The notes beneath the pieces were generated by a model. It was not told the DNA's origin. It was given only the letters and a program-made list of their open reading frames with translations, and made no database searches. This document shows positions 25,611-37,130 of a stretch of DNA of 64,000 nt, one piece after another; position 1 is the first letter of the stretch; each line of letters begins with the position of its first letter. The stretch covers positions 8,556,001 through 8,620,000 of the forward strand of contig NC_052613.1 in the NCBI RefSeq assembly GCF_016545825.1, written 5' to 3'. This DNA comes from Eucalyptus grandis (lineage: Eukaryota; Streptophyta; Magnoliopsida; Myrtales; Myrtaceae). Position numbers and translations under genes: made by a program.

Positions 25611-28426
25611 TCAGAACCTAAAGCCAGGAAGGAGCAGGGAGGAGAAAAAAGTCCTTATTCTGCGCAGCCCCCCGGGCCCCAAACACCTACGCACACCGCT
25701 CACTCCTTCCACAGGAACTCTCTCTTTCTAGCATTTTCGTCCCCTTCTTTTTCTAGCATTTTCCTCCCCTCCTTTTTTGACACCTTCTCTCTGTCTCTCT
25801 CTCTGGAACAAGCAAAAGTCGTCCTCATCGTCTTCAGCGGCGACACTCCTCACGCTCCACAGGAACTTTCTCTCTCTAGCATTTTCCTCCCCTCTTTTTT
25901 TAACACCCCCCCTTCTCTCTACCTCAGACAAGCAAAAGTCGTCCTCGTCTTCGTCTGCTTCGCTGCCAGAGCTTCCTCGAAACCTCGGCCGATCCGCGGT
26001 CTAATTCAGGTTCCATGTCAACGAGGAGGGCTAGACCTACTATTACATAAAATTGACTTAAAGTAAAGGACTAAAGATAATATAAAGTTGAGATGCGGTT
26101 TCAGCACCTGGCCGTCTTCACCTCGCCTACCTAGCAAACCCAAACCCAAGTAGATTGTTGAACAACTTAATCATCATGAAACGAACGCCATTTGATGTCT
26201 TGGCGATTTTCCTCGCCATTATTCCAATCTACTTTACTTCCTCCGAGACATTGCCTTCAAGGAGCCCAACGTCAAATACTTCGTACAGTACCTAATAAGT
26301 TATTACGTGTTAGAATTCAAGCAATCTCTCTTCGATAAAGCTTGCCGGCTTGGTGGCAACCTGTCAAAGCTAGAATCATGGAAGTTGGAAGATGGGGATT
26401 GCTGTGGCTGGCAAGGCGTGGAGTGTGATGAAGGGACGGGCTACGTGACTAGCCTTGACCTCAACCAAAGTTGTCTTTCCGGTTCTATCAACTCGGAGGC
26501 CAGCCTCTTCCGCCTAGCTCACTTGCAAAGCCTCAACCTCGCCTAGAATGATTTCAATTACTCTCAAATACCGTTTGCCATAGGTGACCTTGTGGAGTTG
26601 ACGAGCTTGAACCTCTCTTCTTCTAGCTTCAAAGGTAATATACCACCTCAAGTCCTAAAGTTGACTAACTTGACCTCCCTCGATCTCTCATCAAACATTC
26701 AGCTAGAGCTGAGGAATCCCAGCATGGAGACAATGGTTCAATTTTTGACCAAATTGGAACACCTCGATTTTGCGTGGGTGAATGTGTCGGCTCCTCTACC
26801 CGATGCCATTGCAAATTTATCTTCCTTGACATCACCTGTACTCGACCGCTGCAACTTGCAAGGGACATTCCCAACAACCATCTTCGAGCTGCCTAGGTTA
26901 CAACTTCTTGATTTAAGTGTCAATCTAGAGTTGTCGGGTCATTTGCCAGAGTTTCGCTGGGACAGTCCCATTAAGTCACTGTCTCTTGAGGTGACCAATT
27001 TTTCAGGCTCACTACCAGCTTCGCTCGGAAACTTGGCTTTCCTCAGCAAGTTCAATATTAGTCAATCCAATTAGGGAATATTCCATCTTCAATAGGTAAC
27101 CTAACCCAACTTTCTAGGTTGAATTTTCGAGATAACAAAATCTCGGGTGAAATCCCATCTTCATTAGGGAAGCTTGTCCAGCTCTCACATTTGGATCTTG
27201 GAATGAATCTACTCTCCGGAGAAATTCCTACTTCCTTGACCAACCTCACCAACCTCATTGCCTTAGACCTCTTTGACAATCAATTAACCGGTCAAATTCC
27301 AACAAAGATCTCTAGGCTTACCCAATTAGCTTTTTTCGATCTATCATTTAATAGATTAACTGGCCTAATTCCTGAAAACATCTCTAATCTCAATAGTCTT
27401 TATGCCCTGTACTTGCAATCAAACAACTTGAATGGCACTTTGCGGTTGGATGTGGTACTCAAACTTCAACATTTAATCTCGTTGGTACTCTCATTTAATG
27501 AATTCTCATCGATTATCGAACCTAACGTGAACACTAGCCTTCCAAACCTATCCGCTTTTGGCTTGGCTTCTAGCAACTTAAGTGAGCTCCCCATCTTCTT
27601 ATCATACCAACGTGAGTTGCAATGGTTGGACCTATCCCAAAATAGCATTTGTCGGCCAAAACCTCCATGGTTCTTAAATGTGGGTACGTCACAACTGCAG
27701 TATTTGAATCTTTCTAGAAACTCAATTACCAGTTTCATGGCCTTTGAATGGCCAAATCTCGAGACATTGGACCTCAGGTACAACAATATACAAGGATTAC
27801 TTCCCATAGTCCCAAAGTCCATTGCATTCTACCTCGTCTCAAATAACAAGCTATATGGAGAAATTTCGCCGGAGATGTGCCAACTAAGCTTTATTCGAAT
27901 GCTTGATTTGTCCAAGAACAAGTTGTCCAGTGTTATTCCACCATGATTAAGCAATTTGAGCGATAGCCTCCTTGTCTTGAGTTTGAATGGCAATGATTTA
28001 TATGGAAGATTTCCTCAATTACATAATGACGAATGTGGGTTGAATATGATAGATGCCGGTGATAACCAACTACAAGGGTTGTTGCCAGGGGGATTAGCTA
28101 ATTGTAGTGCTCTAGAGTTTCTCAATTTTGAAAATAATCAGATTGTCAACACCTTTCCTTCATGGATGGGCTCGCTTTCTTATTTAAAGGTGCTCATTTT
28201 GCGTTCCAATAGATTTCATGGAGCCATAGGGGAACCTAAAGCTCGAGACCAGTTTCCTAACCTACGAATTGTTGATCTATCCATGAACAACTTCTCGGGT
28301 AGCCTTCCATCCAAATACTTTGATACCTGGAATGCCATGAAAGTCCACAATGCAAATGATGCATACTACTATGGAAATTATTTGCCCTCTCGGCTCCCAT
28401 TTTCATCCCAGGATGTGGAAAAGTAT

Positions 28427-28725
28427 TAGGGGTGAGCGTGGTTCCCGGGTAGAACCGGGAACCGGAGAACCGAACCGGAGGTTCCACTCCGGTTCCCGGT
28501 TCTAAGAGGGCCGGTTCCAGTCCGGTTCTCTTTTTCTGGGAACCGCGGTTCCAGTTCGGTTCCGGTTCCATAGGAACCGGAACGGCCAAAAAAAAAAAAC
28601 CCTAATCCCCTCCACGTCATTTCCCCCTTTTGTTCAACCTTCCCCCTTTCCCTTTCTTTTTCTCTCTCCATCTTTTCTCCCCTTTTTCCTCCTCACGTCA
28701 CTTCCCCTGTCCTCCAACTTTTTTC

Positions 28726-28766
<41 letters not shown>

Positions 28767-30640
28767 CTTTCCACCTCTCTCGGCCGAAACCCCTTCTTCT
28801 TCCTTCCTCTCGACCGAAACCCCCCTTCTTCTTCTTCTTCTTCCTTCCTCTCGGCCGAAACCCCCCTTCTTCTCTTCTTCTTCTTCTTCTTCTTCTTCCT
28901 TCCTCTCGCCGGCCGCCGCTTCACCCACCACCACACCGCCGCCCCACGCCCTACTCACCACCATCTCTTGGCCACCGAACCCCCACCACCCACTGCTCGT
29001 CCGACGAGCCGTCTCGCCTTCCATGTTGTCGTGAGGTACCGCCGCTGTCCCCAAGCCACCGTCACCACCTCTTGCCACCGCTCGCTCGGCCGTCCGGGTC
29101 GTCGTTGCTCCGAACCGTCACCACCTCCGCCCGAACCGAGCTCTTCCCCCTTGGTCGTGGGTTGAGCTGCGACCGCCGCTGCTCTACCTTCGCCGTGCCC
29201 CCAAATTACTCTCACAACACTCAATCTCACTGTCTCACGACACTCTACCCTCTTCTCTCTTCGCCCTCTGCTCGACGCCACCAAGTAGCATCCCCGCCGC
29301 ACCTCGCCTCGCCTGCAGCTCGCACCGACGTCGCTCCTGCTCCGCCCGTTGCTGCCTTCACCGCTGCTCCGCCTTCGCCGTGCCCCGAAGCCCGCGACGC
29401 CACTGTTCTCCCTTCGCCGTGCCCGAAGCCCGCGACGCGTCGCGCTTTGCCGCCATTTGTGCCCCGAAGCCCATGATGCCACAACTCGCCCGCCGTGCCC
29501 CCGAAGCACGCGACCGCAGCACCTCGCTTAGCTCCAAGCTTTCCCCAAGCGACGCTGCCGTAGCTCGCCACTTGCCCTCGACGCCATTGTCGCTCGCCCT
29601 CAACCACCGCCGCTCGCCCTCGCCACCGCTAACCTCTATGCTTTCCTCTTCTTGTGAGTGTTCTCTCTCTGTCATTTTGAAACTCATATTTGTTTGTTCT
29701 TTGTTGCTCATAAGTTGTGTGGAAGATGTTTGGGGTAGAACACATGTTATAATTTGTAACAGTTTGCTAGCCGGAACAACTCTAATAGTTCATTGTAAAT
29801 CCAAAGACGACGATCTCGGGATCCATTATATAACGAGCAGCTAGGAGTTCAAATTCAGACCTAGTTTGTTAGGGAAAACTTTATTTTTTTGTAGCTTTGC
29901 ATGGCCGAATAATTTTCAGCGGTTTGATATATATGAATGTGTCGATTTGTTAAGTGCCATTTATAGCTCCTAAGTGGCTCGAGTATGGGGAAACTCCCTG
30001 TTATGTGACATTTAAGCCAACAATGGTGGTGAATAAGGAATTCGTCTTATAGTGTCTGACTTTTTAATTGCATTCGTTATCGCTTATGATCGGAGGGGAA
30101 GAGGCTAATGGGTGCACCTGGCTAATTGAGCAGGTGAGGGTCTTGGAAGCTCCAGAAGTGGTATTGTTGATCCAATCATGGCTGGTGAAGTGAAGAAAAA
30201 CAATTTGGGCATTGGTGCTCATAATTCTGGAGAGGTGGCGCCAGAAGATGATATATACGAGCAATTATGGTCACTTTGTTAGAGTACATTTCATCCATCA
30301 TGTGCTCGAACTACTGGATTGTTCGTGAGTGTAAAAACAGTTTGTTTATTATTGCTTCTAAAATGTTGTTTGCTGGTTGTGTTATATTCTCTTTGATGAA
30401 TGAGAAGTTTGTGTATTATTGCTGCATTTATTTCCATTTTTTTTAACTAAAAAAAGAAAAAAAAGAACATGTCGGAACCTGTTGGAACTGGAACCGACCC
30501 GGAACTGTGACGGGGTAGGTTCCGGAGTTCTTGGTTCGACGGGTAGATTCCGGTGTTCCAAAAATGAGAAACCTGTACCCAATGAGTAGGTTCCAGGTTC
30601 CAAGCGGAACCTGTAAGGAACAGAGAACTGCTCACCCCTA
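28427..30640. mobile_element. Non-autonomous hAT element inserted in RLP B
   Basis: Perfect 11-bp terminal inverted repeats TAGGGGTGAGC (28427-28437) and GCTCACCCCTA (30630-30640) are flanked by an 8-bp target duplication AAAAGTAT (28419-28426 and 30641-30648). RLP A has the unoccupied site (ggaaagtacgactac near 10729). Both ends carry dense subterminal ggttcc/ggaacc repeats, typical of hAT transposase binding regions. The inside holds a CT-rich tract (about 28630-28920), a Pro/Ala-rich C-rich stretch with short internal repeats (ccgaagcccgcgacg, about 29390-29500), then AT-rich DNA. No hAT transposase domain is seen, so it moved with help from another element. Confidence 0.95.
28728..28905. 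repeat. CT and CTT microsatellites within the hAT element
   Basis: A (CT)n run at about 28730-28762 and two (TTC)n runs at about 28826-28850 and 28870-28898, separated by copies of ctcggccgaaacccc. They account for the long Ser/Phe and Lys/Glu shadow ORFs on the two strands. Confidence 0.85.
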
Positions 30641-31609
30641 AAAAGTATGACTACTCAATGACAATAATCAACAAAGGCATTTTAATGGAGTACGAAAAGA
30701 TATTGTCTTACCTCCACGTGATTGATCTTTCGAGCAATAACTTCATTGGGGAAATCCCAAATACTATTAGAAGTTTAACTAAACTTCGTATGCTCAATCT
30801 CTCCAACAATGCTCTTACTGGCTCTATCCCTTTGTCCCTGGCGAATTTGACCGAACTGGAATCTCTTGACCTTTTAAGCAATAAGCTCTCGGGAATGATC
30901 CCTCCAGCACTAGCCCAGACATGCGGAAATCCCGTTGAAGTGCCCCCAACACCACCATCTGATGCATCCACTAAAGAGCTTGACTGGAAGATTGTCCTAA
31001 TGGGTTTTGGAAGTGGGCTAGTCATCGGCGCAGTTATGGGGCTACACACGACTTCCAAAATTGAGCATCGGTTCCTGAGGTTCTTCATGGCATGGCAACG
31101 AAGACGGATGCACGAAATAAGGTTTGTGTGACTTACGGTCTGTTGTGAAACTAAATCGCTCATTGCTAGGTGCGCATCATGACATACCTTTTCAATATGT
31201 TTTGTGCTTCACGATAGCATCCAAGTATCTACCATCTAGATATAAGATTTCAAATAAAGTGTCTCCAGTTTCACCAAGTAAACAATATATGAGTGATCAT
31301 TTCCACGAAATTGACTTGATGTACTCATTAGATAGCTAAGAATACAATTTCTCATGCCGGCTAGAAAAGGTTTTAGCTTTATTCGTTTTGGACAAACCAT
31401 TATGCATAAGTTTCCTTCGCCTCATTTCTCTTATGTCGATCAAACAAGGTAATGAGCCATGGCCTCCATGTTTTGGAGGAATCAGCATAACGAGGCCCTC
31501 TTTGTTATAAATTTGTCTAGTTTTCCGTTTAAATTCAAATCAAAAGAGCACACCAAAATTGTTTTCGGCCACAACCGAACATTGTAGTGGAGTATATGGA
31601 TTGAAGAAC

Positions 31610-31765
31610 TAGACTGGAAAATTGTCTGCTGTATCGCGGAATCAGACTGATCATTGGAGTGGTTACGGGACACAACCCAAACACGAGAGTTCAGCCTGGG
31701 ATCGTGAAGAAGATTTTCAGGCAAAGGCAAAGAACCCGGAGGCATACTAAGAAGTTTTGTACAAA
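31610..31765 (+). pseudogene. RLP C-terminal relic downstream of RLP B
   Basis: Counterpart of 11811-12005. It retains the coding pattern of a membrane anchor and basic tail (ggagtggttacgggacac, then ttcaggcaaaggcaaagaac) but with stops and indels. Its presence in both blocks dates it before the duplication. Confidence 0.6.
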
Positions 31766-32849
31766 TTTACACCTCAATAACTCAAAAAGTTGCAATAGCA
31801 TTGCATTCCACTTTAGTCTTTTTGACTGGTGATGAAGCTCGTTGAAAGGCTTTCATCTCAGTATTAATTTAGCTAAATGGCCCCAAATATACGTTCGATA
31901 AGTCTTTTGAGTTGCTCCTGACGCTATCCGAGATCCCATCCATGCTTTCGTTCGCGCACAAAATGAATCTGCTTTTTCAATAATATTAGCATGATGTGAA
32001 CCCCCTTCATATTCCATTTGCCGCAGATTTATTAAAACTTGCGTTGGGGAAATGGGACAAAGATCGAGTCAAATCCCTCACAGCTTTAGGAGTATCGCCT
32101 TGTTGTGGACATGAGTTATGCAGAAGCATTCCAAGTCATTAGAGATTAAGAATCGTTTCAAGTCATATTTACAAGTATCAACCTGCTTGATATGCATCTT
32201 CCTTGTTTTACTTGTAAATAAGGTCTTGAAACATGCCTTGCCACATATATTACTAAAGTTGTCTCCTAGATCGTTGCTTTCATGTTTCGAAGCTGCATTA
32301 TTTCCCTTTTTTCTTTTGTTTTTTGGGTGATTTTAGTAATCTTCACGAAACATTTATTCCACAAGGAGCATGATACGCCGCAGATCATATTAACTTTCTC
32401 CAGGACACACCACAAAAGGAAAGTATGATATCTTTGGGTTACACGGGAAAATCCTATCATTGGCAGGACGCAAAGAGTATACACATAAACTAGTACAAAG
32501 CGACACTTTCTTCCTTTGACAGAAGAACGATATGCACTTTTATTTGAACTTCAAATTGAAAGTAGCAGTTACAGTGGTCGGGATCTGTTTTATTCAACAT
32601 AAAATTTGGCTTATGGCTCCACGCTATCAACACACTATCTCAACCACGGCTATTCTCTTGTCACAAGGAACTGCAACCTGGCAGAGCAAAGGCCACGAAA
32701 AAGTGAGACAATTATCTTTGTACTTAAACCGCAGGGCCTACATGTATGTCTATAACAGCAATGGAAAACCCCAGGCCATCACAACAGCTTATTATTGTCA
32801 AAGCATGGATATAACGAGGAAATGAAACATTTTTAGCAGGCATGAATGG

Positions 32850-33690
32850 TACTGGTGTGATCCTTTCTGATCCTTTCTGATATGCAATATCCCAAATCCT
32901 TCCATGACCGAATTTCAGCACATGCTTAAGCCTGTATGCAACATAACGTCGAAGTTATTCATGAAACAGCAAAGATTCCAGGGACATAAAGTCTTATCCT
33001 ATGGCAACTTTTGGAAAATCTGGGAAAGATAGAGGCGGTATTTTCATTTGACTGGTGTAATTGAAGCTGCATTCCACAGTATGCTATGACTGTACAAACT
33101 TCCACAATGCATACCCGAAGCCATTTGCATCCCATATGCATAGAGTCTCATCCTCTGAACCAGTGATTACTGTAGGCAGCTGAGGAAGGGCACGTACAGC
33201 GGCAACATTGTGCTCGTGTCCCTGGAGTGTTTGTACACAGCTTCTGCCATTATCGTCCCAAACCTGTACTTGTTATTTAACGGATCATATATCGATTGAT
33301 CTCTTTCTAATAATGCACTGATATATTAAATTAAGAAAAATAAATTTTGCAAACCTTAGCAGTGTAATCATTCAAACCACTCAGTAAATACAGCATATCA
33401 TCCCTCAAGAAGTCATCAACAAAGTTCAGCCCCTTTTCATGCGCACCCAAAGTAAACTTAGGTGCAGAGGAATAAACATTCCAAATCTGCAACTAATGGG
33501 AATCATACTGAGAGTATAAATAGCGTATTTGGAAATTGAAATATGTATTTTACTAAGAGCAAGACCTCCAAAATGAGTACCTTTATAGTTCCATCAATTG
33601 ACGCACTTGCAGAAGCATTAGGATCTTGAGGATCAAAAGCTACTCGCATCACATAATGTGAATGTCCTTCAATTGTCCGAGTTCACATCC
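32850..33690 (-). pseudogene. Coatomer subunit beta' WD40 fragment, copy B
   Basis: Minus-strand copy of 13088-13980. Recognisable pieces are the FTLDAH...SGLNDYTAK-type exon (about 33490-33357), the VWDDNGRSCVQTLQGHEHN exon (about 33264-33120) and the LKHVLKFGHGRIWDIAYQKG piece (about 32935-32860). The 5' part decays faster than in copy A after the EGHSHYVM-equivalent near 33650. A short duplicated patch (gatcctttctgatcctttct, 32859-32878) differs from copy A. Confidence 0.8.
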
Positions 33691-33699
33691 AGTCCTTCT

Positions 33700-34640
33700 C
33701 CACGAGACTCTTTATATTGCTCCACGAGACGTTCCCCTCCTCCTTCAAACACATTACAAATAATTCTTCATAAAATTCAGCTTAGTCACATTAGTAAGTA
33801 TAAGAGAGGAAATATATTTTGTATAAAAACAAACCGAAAATAAGAAAGGGTAGTGGAACAAATAACATTATTTCGATAAAAATAGAAAGTCTAGTGCAAT
33901 ATTTGTATTTTCAATAAATACAACTTTATGCTGAGCTCTTGAAGTTTTTTTCGTCATTTAAGTACGTTAGTGTGTTATTACCATTTAGGGTGCGGAACTA
34001 CATATATGTATAAATTGCCTTGATCAACTTGTCCTCTTGAGGTTATTAGATTGCGAAATTAACAAAGACAAGTTAGGGATTGTTGTTGATTTGTTATCAT
34101 CATCAATGTCTAATACTAAGCTAAAGCTTTCTCCTCTTTTAACAAAGGCAAAGAGGATTTATATTCAAAATATTAGGGAATGCATACACTTTATCGAGAT
34201 AAAGTGTAACGACCCGGGCTCCTCCAGTATTTACTGGTTAAGCAAGACAAACTCAAACCGGGATCGGCCTTTTCATCATTTGTTCTCAGCCGATAATGAA
34301 GTTCGCTCGTGGAAGATGATACGCAAGTTGACAAATACAGGAACATATGAGGAAGCTTTATATGTATCGAGATATAGTATATGATTCCTGCCATCTCTAA
34401 TAGCTTAACCTTCCAAAGAGATGGCCAAATTAAATTTCTCCCGCCCTCTTTCACACATTTATGCGTCCTCTTCTCCGTCTCTTGGGTTTCTACAAATTCT
34501 TCTGCAATCTCTCTCTCCCCCTACGGTTTACTAAGAATTTCTACATACCTAAATATTTCGTGTGCTTATACTTGTATTGTATGTTTTTTGTTTTTGCACT
34601 GTCAAATTTCTACCTGATCAACAGAGCTGATTCTAGGACT
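33700..34640. other. Intergenic insert-like DNA between coatomer B and DCP5-like B2
   Basis: No gene is seen. The stretch has no counterpart at the same place in block A. A roughly 170-bp segment beginning tgtaacgacccgggc (34205) is bracketed by atcgagata at about 34193-34201 and 34367-34375, which may be a small insertion with a target duplication. Confidence 0.4.
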
Positions 34641-34644
34641 CTTC

Positions 34645-36020
34645 AAATCACTAAGAGCAAATCAGGGGAAAGGGGAAACAGGGTATACAAATACTTCTCA
34701 ATATTCTTGTCATTTCTGCCACTATCACTTAATTTGAAGATATTTAAGGAAAAGTGCAGTTGATTCTTTTCATTCCATGTTACCACGTATCTCAGATGAC
34801 TAAGGCTGAGTCAAGAACTAACCAAAACACGAAAGCAATTCAGGGAATGGAGGAAAGAAGATAATACTGCTAATACTCGATATCTTTTTGTTTGAGATTT
34901 CTCATGTACTTTCCTCTTCACCTCAAAGCTGTTCGTATGTTTTTTTTTTTTGGTAAGGCGTTCGTATGTTATCTTTGATTCTGCGCCTTTCCATATTTCC
35001 TGGGTAGTTCCAGATAGTTGATACTTTAGCAGCAATTAGCAAGACGCATGTAGAAATCAACAAACGATGTAGAAAGCTAAAAAGGTGTAAGACGCATTAA
35101 CTTTAAAATGTAGACAGCACTTCCTCATACTAAGAGCCCAGAAAAGAGATTTGGTTTCAAAGATGTTAAAAGCAAATGGATGAAAATCTTAAAGATGAAT
35201 ATCCATCGAATTTTATTTATTTTTTTTTTTTTTGACATTCCTTAGGATCTTATTACACTTTATGGGTTGTTTCTCTGTTCTTGCTTGACTTTCCAGATTT
35301 CACAATTGCAGAATGAAGCTCACCTAAAGACAAAAGTGGATGCTTGTGATCTTCCTGCTGAGGATGCTAACCATGTAGATGCTGCAATGAAATCGGATAA
35401 GAAGGTGAGTCATTAGCAAGCTTAAAGAGTTATAGGTTCTCTTTCATTCTTTTTTTTGAGATGGAGATGTCTTTTTTTTCCTTTTGGGTGGTAGCCTGGT
35501 TATGTGAAGGACGACTTTTTCGGCTTGCTTTCGACCGGTCCACCTGGGCCAGTTGATAAGGAGGGATCACTTCATGAAAAATATCTTGTTATTTCCAAAT
35601 TTTCAAAGAAAGTATTTCCAGGGATCAAAAGAGAGGGAACATCAAGGCTTGGCAATGTCTTTTCTTCCAATGATTATAGGGCAATGTATCAATGTTTGTT
35701 AAGGAGGATCACTTCATGATTCTTCCAATGATTATCCAATGTTTGTTCTCTTGTTATTTTCCAACATTTTCTTGACTTGGTCCTCAGACATTTGGGTATT
35801 TCCAGGTGCATCAAAGAGTCACAGTAGCCGAACATCAAGGCTTGGTGGCAATCCAAAGGTCTTTTCCGATGGAAGAGAAAATGGTACCGGCAAATTGGAA
35901 GTTTATAGGGCATTGTATCAAATTTTAAGCGAGACGCCACTTAGCATTTCTAGAATGCAATGTCAGGCTGGGAAACCCAAACTCATACTGAGATGGGCAT
36001 ACTAAGATGGGCGACTGAGA
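34645..36020 (+). pseudogene. DCP5-like 3' part lacking the FDF motif, copy B2
   Basis: Counterpart of A2 at the same position after the coatomer fragment. Exon 35312-35404 starts NEAHLKTKVDACDLPAEDAN and, as in A2, lacks the FDF core. The FFD box (about 35495-35550) reads PGYVKDDFFGLLSTGPPGP, then decays. A TFG-box relic (TFGYFQVHQRV) begins near 35788 and is out of frame soon after. A duplicated patch near 35680-35730 adds to the disorder. Confidence 0.7.
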
Positions 36021-36639
36021 AAATTCAACTAGGGAGGTACTCAGGTCTCTGTGAAAGGAGACTTGTCAGTGAGTCGAGTCGTGCATGATAGGAACTTCTG
36101 TGTGTTTCCCTAGTTGTTTTACGTTTCGAAACGTCGTTTGCTAGGCTCCTAGTCGAAAGACACTAGTGACAGCCTTCCGTGACAACGCTCGAGCGAAGGC
36201 AGAGTACAGTGAGACCGCCAGGACGCTCTGATAACATCTTGGGTCCGATAGGTGCTGTTGTTTCGTGAAAGCACGACAGCTTCACGAGCTGCACATCGGA
36301 AGTCAAGAGTCAATGCGTTGGCGTCTTATCTTTTTTACTCATTTTCACCGGCCAATGTAGAGTCTTAGCTGGTCCGTGCTATGAACTACTTTTATCATGT
36401 CGGATTCGTCACCAGAAAGTTTTTTTCCGGTTCAACAACATTGTTTTGATCACTAGGCACACGAATCCCTCTGCTTTTCTCTTTGTGGTAATTAGTCAAA
36501 CACACAAATACATATGTATAGGCACGTTACATTTGTAGGAGTTGGTGAGTGTGTTGACCTTTCTATGCTCAAACTCATTTTATTTAGGGGCTAGCTAGGA
36601 GGACAAATGGAGGGAGAAAGAAAGGGAAAAAAATGGTTA

Positions 36640-37130
36640 ATTCCACCAAAAAGTTGAAATTTCGCTCCTTGCAATTGTCAAAAGAGTCATAAATTCATTG
36701 TGTTTATGTCAATTCGGTTATAAATTATTTGGACAATTGAGTTACAAGGCTTTTTTATATTTTGTCAATGGAGTCCTTCCACTAATGTGGATGACGGTCA
36801 TCTTACGTGGCATAATCAACAATTTTTAAGATTTTTTTGAATTTTTTTATTTTTCCTTTTTTTTTACGAGGGTGTAGAAGCCCTCACCAATTATGGTTAT
36901 AAAAAAAAATTTATAAAAATAAAAAATATTAAAATATTATTAAAAATTATATACGTCAGCGCTGGTCATGCTATGTAGGATGCCTAGCATATGTATTAGT
37001 GATTTCCAAACAAAATTGATCAGATAAACTCAATTAGCAAACGTAAAAAGGTTTATAACTCAATTGACATGATAATTTATGATTAAATTGATAAAAATGT
37101 AATATAATACACAACTATTTTTTTTGTCTC
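36640..37130. mobile_element. Non-autonomous TIR element (long imperfect inverted repeats)
   Basis: The left part (cataaattcattgtgtttat, then gtcaattcggttataaa, from about 36690) is an inverted imperfect copy of the right part (tttataactcaattgacatg, then ataatttatg, to about 37083). A short gagggtgtagaagccctc hairpin lies at the centre near 36868. No ORF is present. Ends and TSD are not resolved. Confidence 0.55.

Larger units (their letters stand above)
26176..31131 (+). pseudogene. LRR receptor-like protein (RLP), copy B, split by an hAT element
   Basis: Same protein as RLP A. The signal peptide starts at 26176 (MKRTPFDVLAIFLAIIPIYF). The LRRNT segment holding the first cysteine is replaced by unrelated bases with stops near 26290. 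Reading resumes at LEFKQSLFDKACRLGG. Further lesions are TAG at 26544-26546 (TGG in copy A), a frame change near 27070, and TGA at 27944-27946 (TGT in copy A). The hAT insertion (28427-30640) follows, after which the frame continues exactly. The 3' part has lost the last LRR and cap (from PPALAQ straight to TCGNPVEV) but keeps the membrane segment and basic tail ending at 31131. This copy is certainly non-functional. Confidence 0.93.
17466..36050 (+). repeat. Segmental duplication, block B
   Basis: Second copy of the five-part block. It is longer because it holds a foldback element (17985-19453), an LTR-like stretch (20948-22727) and an hAT element (28427-30640). It has lost the DCP5 FDF/FFD/TFG exons expected after the first DCP5-like part. 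Confidence 0.85.

Noticed and set aside
28630..29607. Several long Ser/Pro and Glu/Lys/Arg-rich ORFs inside the hAT element
   Set aside because: They follow CT, TTC and C-rich repeats and none resembles a transposase. The element's ends explain the region.
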